From positions 1 through 7,960 of the forward strand of contig NCFD01000043.1 of NCBI GenBank assembly GCA_002281005.1: 7,960 nt of DNA, given 5' to 3'. This stretch comes from Acidocella sp. 35-58-6 (GTDB taxonomy: Bacteria > Pseudomonadota > Alphaproteobacteria > Acetobacterales > Acetobacteraceae). The translations under genes and the position numbers were made by a program. The first letter of the stretch is position 1, and the number at the start of each line of letters is the position of its first letter. This document shows, one piece after another, positions 5,136-7,960 of the stretch. The notes below the pieces were generated by a model. The model was not told where the DNA came from. It was given only the letters and a program-made list of their open reading frames with translations, and did no database searches.

Positions 5136-6749
5136 TTAGGCTGCTGCCGCCTCATTACGGTCAGCCAAAATCATGCGAGACGCCTTCTCACCAATAATCA
5201 TCACCGGGGCATTGGTGTTACCGCCGATGACGCGCGGCATGATCGAGGCGTCCACCACCCGCAAATTGTTGATGCCATGCACCCGTAAACGGTCATCGAC
5301 CACGGCCATATCATCGTGGCCCATTTTGCAGGTGCCGACCGGGTGGTAAATCGTTTCGGCATGGTTACGGATATGTTCAATGAGTTGCGCATCTGACGTG
5401 GCCTCCGGCCCGGGTTCTACTTCAATGCCGCCACCAGTTGATTTCATCAGCGCGGTGTTCATGATGCGGCGGCCCATTTTGTAGCCGGCCAGCAGTTCGG
5501 CCAGGTCGTCATCGTGGCTGAGATAGTTCGGTTGGATCAGCGGGTCGGCATAGGGGTGGTTAGATTTCAGGCCGATATAGCCACGGCTTTTGGGGCGAAG
5601 CTGGCAGCAATGTAAGGTCATGCCATAGCCAGGTGTGAGCGTGCGGCCATGGTTGCGCAGCATGGTGGGCAGAAAATGGAACTGAATTTCCGGGCGCTTG
5701 GACTCTGGTGTGAGGCGCGCAAAGCCGCCTGATTCCGCGGCATTGGACGCAAACATGCCGGAGCCGGATTTGCGATATTCGAGGAAGGCCTTGAACATGG
5801 TGATCGCTGAGCCGGGACCGATGCCGATGGAGCGTTTTGTTTTGTCCTTGATCATAACGGTGGCATCGAGATGGTCTTGAAGGTTCTGGCCGACACCGGG
5901 GAGCTCATGGACTTGTTGAATACCGTGCTTGGCGAGCTCCGCTTGCGGGCCGATGCCCGAGAGCAGGAGCAGTTGCGGCGAGTTGATGGCGCCGCCTGCG
6001 AGAATCACTTCACGCCGGGCCATCAGGCGTTGCAGACCATCGGGGGTTTTGACTTCCACGCCGGTGGCGCGTTTGCCCTCAAGTAAAATTTTTGCAACAT
6101 GGGCTTCGGTGAGAATGGTCAGATTAGCGCGGGTTTTGGCGGCGTCAAGAAAGGCCCGGGCGGCGGAGAAGCGGCGGCCATTTTTTTGGGTGACCTGATA
6201 ATGCCCCGCCCCCTCTTGGCTGGCACCGTTAAAGTCATGGTTGGTGGCAAGGCCTGCTTCCGCCGCCGCTTGCACAAATAGTTCGGACAGCGGGTTGGGG
6301 TTGCGTAAATCCGCGACATTGAGCTCACCGCCGCTGCCGTGGAAATCGTCGGCACCACGCTCGTTGTTTTCCAGTTGCTTGAAGATAGGAAAGAGCGAAG
6401 CCCAGCCCCAGCCGGGCGCGCCGAGAGCCTCCCATTCGTCATAGTCGGCGGGAACACCGCGCATATAAATCATGGCATTTATGGAGGAGGAACCGCCGAG
6501 GGTTTTGCCGCGCGGCCAATAGAGCCTGCGGTTATTGAGGTTAACCTGTGGCGCAGTGTTGAAATACCAGTTGTAGGTTTTCGAGGTCAGCAGCCCGACG
6601 ATGCCGAACGGCACGTTGATAAGGACGGAATTGTCCGGTTTGCCGGCTTCCAACAGGCAGACCTTGGTGGTGCCGTCGGCGGAGAGGCGGTTGGCCAGGA
6701 CGGAGCCGGCTGAGCCGGCACCTACGATGATGTAATCATAATCGGGCAT
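5136..6749 (-). CDS. GMC-family FAD-dependent alcohol/choline dehydrogenase
   Basis: A 537-residue flavoprotein of the glucose-methanol-choline oxidoreductase family. It oxidises a primary alcohol (choline, aliphatic or aromatic alcohol) to the aldehyde, probably passing electrons to the respiratory chain. Visible features: FAD-binding GAGSAG (10-15... dinucleotide fold) with E35 at the end of the second strand for ribose; GMC signature 1 around PRGKTLGGSSSINA (79-92); signature 2 GAINSPQLLLLSGIGP (253-268); catalytic His469 in YHPVGTCKMG; and the C-terminal GGNTNAP (509-515), where N513 takes the place of the second active-site His. Length and motifs fit the BetA/AlkJ group, but no betaine-aldehyde dehydrogenase, BetI or transporter gene is nearby, so I do not use the betA symbol. 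No signal peptide. ATG 6749 has GAGGAA (6754-6759) four bases upstream. Its stop codon directly touches the mnmE stop codon on the opposite strand. It is divergent from recX. The substrate cannot be read from the sequence. Confidence 0.93.
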   Translation of the reverse strand: MPDYDYIIVGAGSAGSVLANRLSADGTTKVCLLEAGKPDNSVLINVPFGIVGLLTSKTYNWYFNTAPQVNLNNRRLYWPRGKTLGGSSSINAMIYMRGVPADYDEWEALGAPGWGWASLFPIFKQLENNERGADDFHGSGGELNVADLRNPNPLSELFVQAAAEAGLATNHDFNGASQEGAGHYQVTQKNGRRFSAARAFLDAAKTRANLTILTEAHVAKILLEGKRATGVEVKTPDGLQRLMARREVILAGGAINSPQLLLLSGIGPQAELAKHGIQQVHELPGVGQNLQDHLDATVMIKDKTKRSIGIGPGSAITMFKAFLEYRKSGSGMFASNAAESGGFARLTPESKRPEIQFHFLPTMLRNHGRTLTPGYGMTLHCCQLRPKSRGYIGLKSNHPYADPLIQPNYLSHDDDLAELLAGYKMGRRIMNTALMKSTGGGIEVEPGPEATSDAQLIEHIRNHAETIYHPVGTCKMGHDDMAVVDDRLRVHGINNLRVVDASIMPRVIGGNTNAPVMIIGEKASRMILADRNEAAAA

Positions 6750-6783
6750 GGGGTTCCTCGGATTTTTAGTTGCCGTAATGGGA

Positions 6784-6812
6784 AGGCTAAAGCAGGGCGG
6801 GTGGCTTGTCAG
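6784..6812 (-). promoter_or_regulatory. Candidate promoter for the GMC dehydrogenase
   Basis: On the minus strand, CTGACA (6812-6807; five of six matches to TTGACA) is followed after 17 bases by TAGCCT (6789-6784; three of six to TATAAT). It lies in the 91-base gap between this gene and recX, at a sensible distance from the start codon. The -10 is weak, so this is only a suggestion. On the plus strand, the overlapping TTGTCA (6806-6811) could be a -35 for recX, but no matching -10 follows it. I see no LexA-type GTTC-N7-GTTC site in the gap. Confidence 0.25.
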
Positions 6813-6840
6813 CCTATTTTATTGCGGCGAGACTGTTGGA

Positions 6841-7395
6841 ATGGCGTCTAAACCCCCTGACGAAAGCAAGCTTTATGAGGCAGCGCTGAACCATCTGGCG
6901 CGTTATGCGGCGACTGAGATGAGTATGGGGCAGGTATTATCCCGCAAAATTGATCGCTGGGGGCGGCTTTATGCGGGGGAAGACACTGACCCTGAGGCGG
7001 TGGCGATGGCGGTGCGCCAGGCGAAGGCAGTCATTCCCAAAGTGATTGCCAAATTGAGGGCAGCTAATGTGTTGAACGACATGGCGTTTGCGGCGTCGCG
7101 GGGCAAACGGCTGACGCGGGAGGGTAAGTCGCGGCGGTTTGCGCTGGCGCATCTGGCTGCCAAGGGTGTGTCGGCAGCGGCGGCGCTTGCGGCGGTGGCC
7201 GACGACCCCGAGCGGGAATTGGCCGCGGCCTGCGCGTTTTTACGCCGCAAGCGGGCTGGGCCATTTGGGGAGGCATCTGAATTGAAGATTTTGGCGGCGA
7301 TGGCGCGGCTAGGCTTCAGCCAAGAGGTGGCCAGACGTGCGCTCCGGCTAGAGCTTGACGAGGCGGAGGTGCTGATAAAATCGCTGCATGAATGA
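6841..7395 (+). CDS. recX: Regulatory protein RecX
   Basis: A modulator of RecA: family members bind the RecA filament and usually inhibit strand exchange and coprotease activity. The 184-residue product is all-helical, with the typical RecX central block LNDMAFAASRGKRLTREG (78-95) followed by the basic KSRRFALAHLAAKGV (96-110), then the third helical repeat including FLRRKRAG (133-140) and ILAAMARLGFSQEVARRAL (150-168). The length is in the usual range of about 150-190. The frame is open back to ATG 6748, but I choose ATG 6841: the extra 31 residues (MGFLGFL...) are hydrophobic, unlike RecX, and overlap the start of the divergent gene. No strong SD is seen before 6841, so the start is less sure than the gene. 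recA, often next to recX in other bacteria, is not here. The next gene, ctaA, begins 57 bases downstream on the same strand and may be co-transcribed. Confidence 0.88.
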   Translation: MASKPPDESKLYEAALNHLARYAATEMSMGQVLSRKIDRWGRLYAGEDTDPEAVAMAVRQAKAVIPKVIAKLRAANVLNDMAFAASRGKRLTREGKSRRFALAHLAAKGVSAAAALAAVADDPERELAAACAFLRRKRAGPFGEASELKILAAMARLGFSQEVARRALRLELDEAEVLIKSLHE

Positions 7396-7452
7396 CGCGC
7401 GTGTGCACGGCGTGTGGTTGTCAAAACCGGTAAGTGGTGCCACCTCCCAGGC

Positions 7453-7960
7453 ATGAATACTGCAACACGAAACTCTCATTTTGCCGTCGGCACTTGGTTG
7501 CTGGTGGTGGCGTTCATGATTTGGGTGATGGTGGGGATCGGCGGCTACACGCGCGATACCGGGTCAGGCCTGTCGATAATGAATTGGGACCCGGTGATTG
7601 GCACATTGCCGCCGCTGACCACGGCGGGGTGGGATAAAATGTTCGCGCTCTACCAGACCATCCCGCAGGCGCAGATTTTGCATCCGGGAATTGATTTGGC
7701 GGGCTTCAAAACCCTGTTTTGGCCGGAGTATTTTCACCGGCTTTGGGGGCGGCTGATCGGGCTCGTGTTTTTTGTGCCTCTGGTGGTGTTTATCGCGACC
7801 GGGCGAGTGGAAAAGCGGCTGGTGCCGTGGCTGGGGCTGCTGTTTGTGCTGGGCGGGCTGCAAGGTGCGATCGGCTGGTTTATGGTGGCCTCGGGCTTTG
7901 ACCCTGACAGCGTGGCGGTGCAGCCGTGGCGGTTGAGTTTGCACTTTTCGGCGGCGATGT
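7453..7960 (+). CDS. ctaA: Haem A synthase, COX15/CtaA family (3' end outside window)
   Basis: Membrane enzyme that oxidises the C8 methyl group of haem O to a formyl group, giving haem A for aa3-type cytochrome oxidase. The first 169 codons are present; a full protein has about 340-370 residues and eight membrane helices. Seen here: a first helix (about 14-33), then the family block GGYTRDTGSGLSI (30-42) and NWDPVIGTLPPL (44-55), an external loop, the conserved EYFHRLWGR (92-100) with haem-ligand candidate His95, helix 98-117, helix 125-146 with LGGLQGAIGWFMV (133-145), and PWRLSLHFSAAM (158-169) with candidate His164. The alphaproteobacterial (type 2, COX15-like) form is indicated by the long loop and the PWRLSLH block. 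ATG 7453 is chosen as the start that fits the family N-terminus; no clear SD precedes it, and an in-frame GTG at 7414 is an alternative. ctaB, ctaC-E or ctaG genes are not in view. It implies that the organism respires aerobically with an aa3-type oxidase. Confidence 0.93.
   Translation, partial: MNTATRNSHFAVGTWLLVVAFMIWVMVGIGGYTRDTGSGLSIMNWDPVIGTLPPLTTAGWDKMFALYQTIPQAQILHPGIDLAGFKTLFWPEYFHRLWGRLIGLVFFVPLVVFIATGRVEKRLVPWLGLLFVLGGLQGAIGWFMVASGFDPDSVAVQPWRLSLHFSAAM

Noticed and set aside
6748..6840. Longer RecX start at ATG 6748 or 6778
   Set aside because: The added residues are hydrophobic and not RecX-like, they overlap the divergent gene start, and no SD precedes them.
7396..7452. Short GTGGTGCCAC-type palindrome between recX and ctaA as a terminator or operator
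   Set aside because: The stem is only 4 bp and no T tract follows; nothing distinguishes it from chance.
1..7960. Possible mobile element, toxin-antitoxin, defence system, CRISPR array, tRNA or riboswitch
   Set aside because: Every gene matches a common housekeeping or metabolic family, gaps are under 100 bases, and no repeats or RNA structures of note were seen.

Overview
This 7,960-base window is GC-rich chromosomal DNA from an alphaproteobacterium. The evidence is a paired NtrY/NtrX two-component system, a COX15-type haem A synthase, a thioredoxin-like [2Fe-2S] ferredoxin, and an NtrX with no GAFTGA loop. The gene mix could fit Rhodospirillales/Acetobacteraceae, but that narrower placement is a guess. 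I see no tRNA, rRNA, CRISPR array, insertion sequence, phage gene or origin, and no clear sign of recent transfer.

The window holds nine protein genes packed almost without gaps; the longest non-coding stretch is under 100 bases. In order: (1) the 3' part of ntrY (+), cut by the left edge, overlapping ntrX (+) by one base. (2) On the minus strand, a small DUF4188 protein gene whose last 4 bases overlap the end of ntrX, preceded in its direction of transcription by a Tat-exported methionine-(R)-sulfoxide reductase (msrB). (3) Divergent from msrB, a ferredoxin gene (+) fused by a GTGA stop/start overlap to mnmE (+), the tRNA U34-modifying GTPase. (4) On the minus strand, a 537-residue GMC-family FAD alcohol/choline dehydrogenase whose stop codon directly abuts the mnmE stop codon. 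(5) Divergent from it, recX (+), then the first 169 codons of ctaA/COX15 (+), cut by the right edge.

The genes do not form one pathway. They look like short transcription units: a regulatory pair (NtrYX, redox/nitrogen control), a sulfoxide-repair unit, a ferredoxin-tRNA modification unit, a catabolic oxidoreductase, and recX-ctaA. NtrYX, MsrB, ferredoxin and CtaA share a loose redox/respiration theme, but the sequence does not show that they work together.

I found no convincing undescribed system. The points most worth a second look are the MsrB with Asp in place of the active-site Asn, the translationally coupled ferredoxin-mnmE pair with a perfect but badly spaced Shine-Dalgarno sequence, the GAFTGA-less NtrX, and two convergent gene junctions with no room for terminators.
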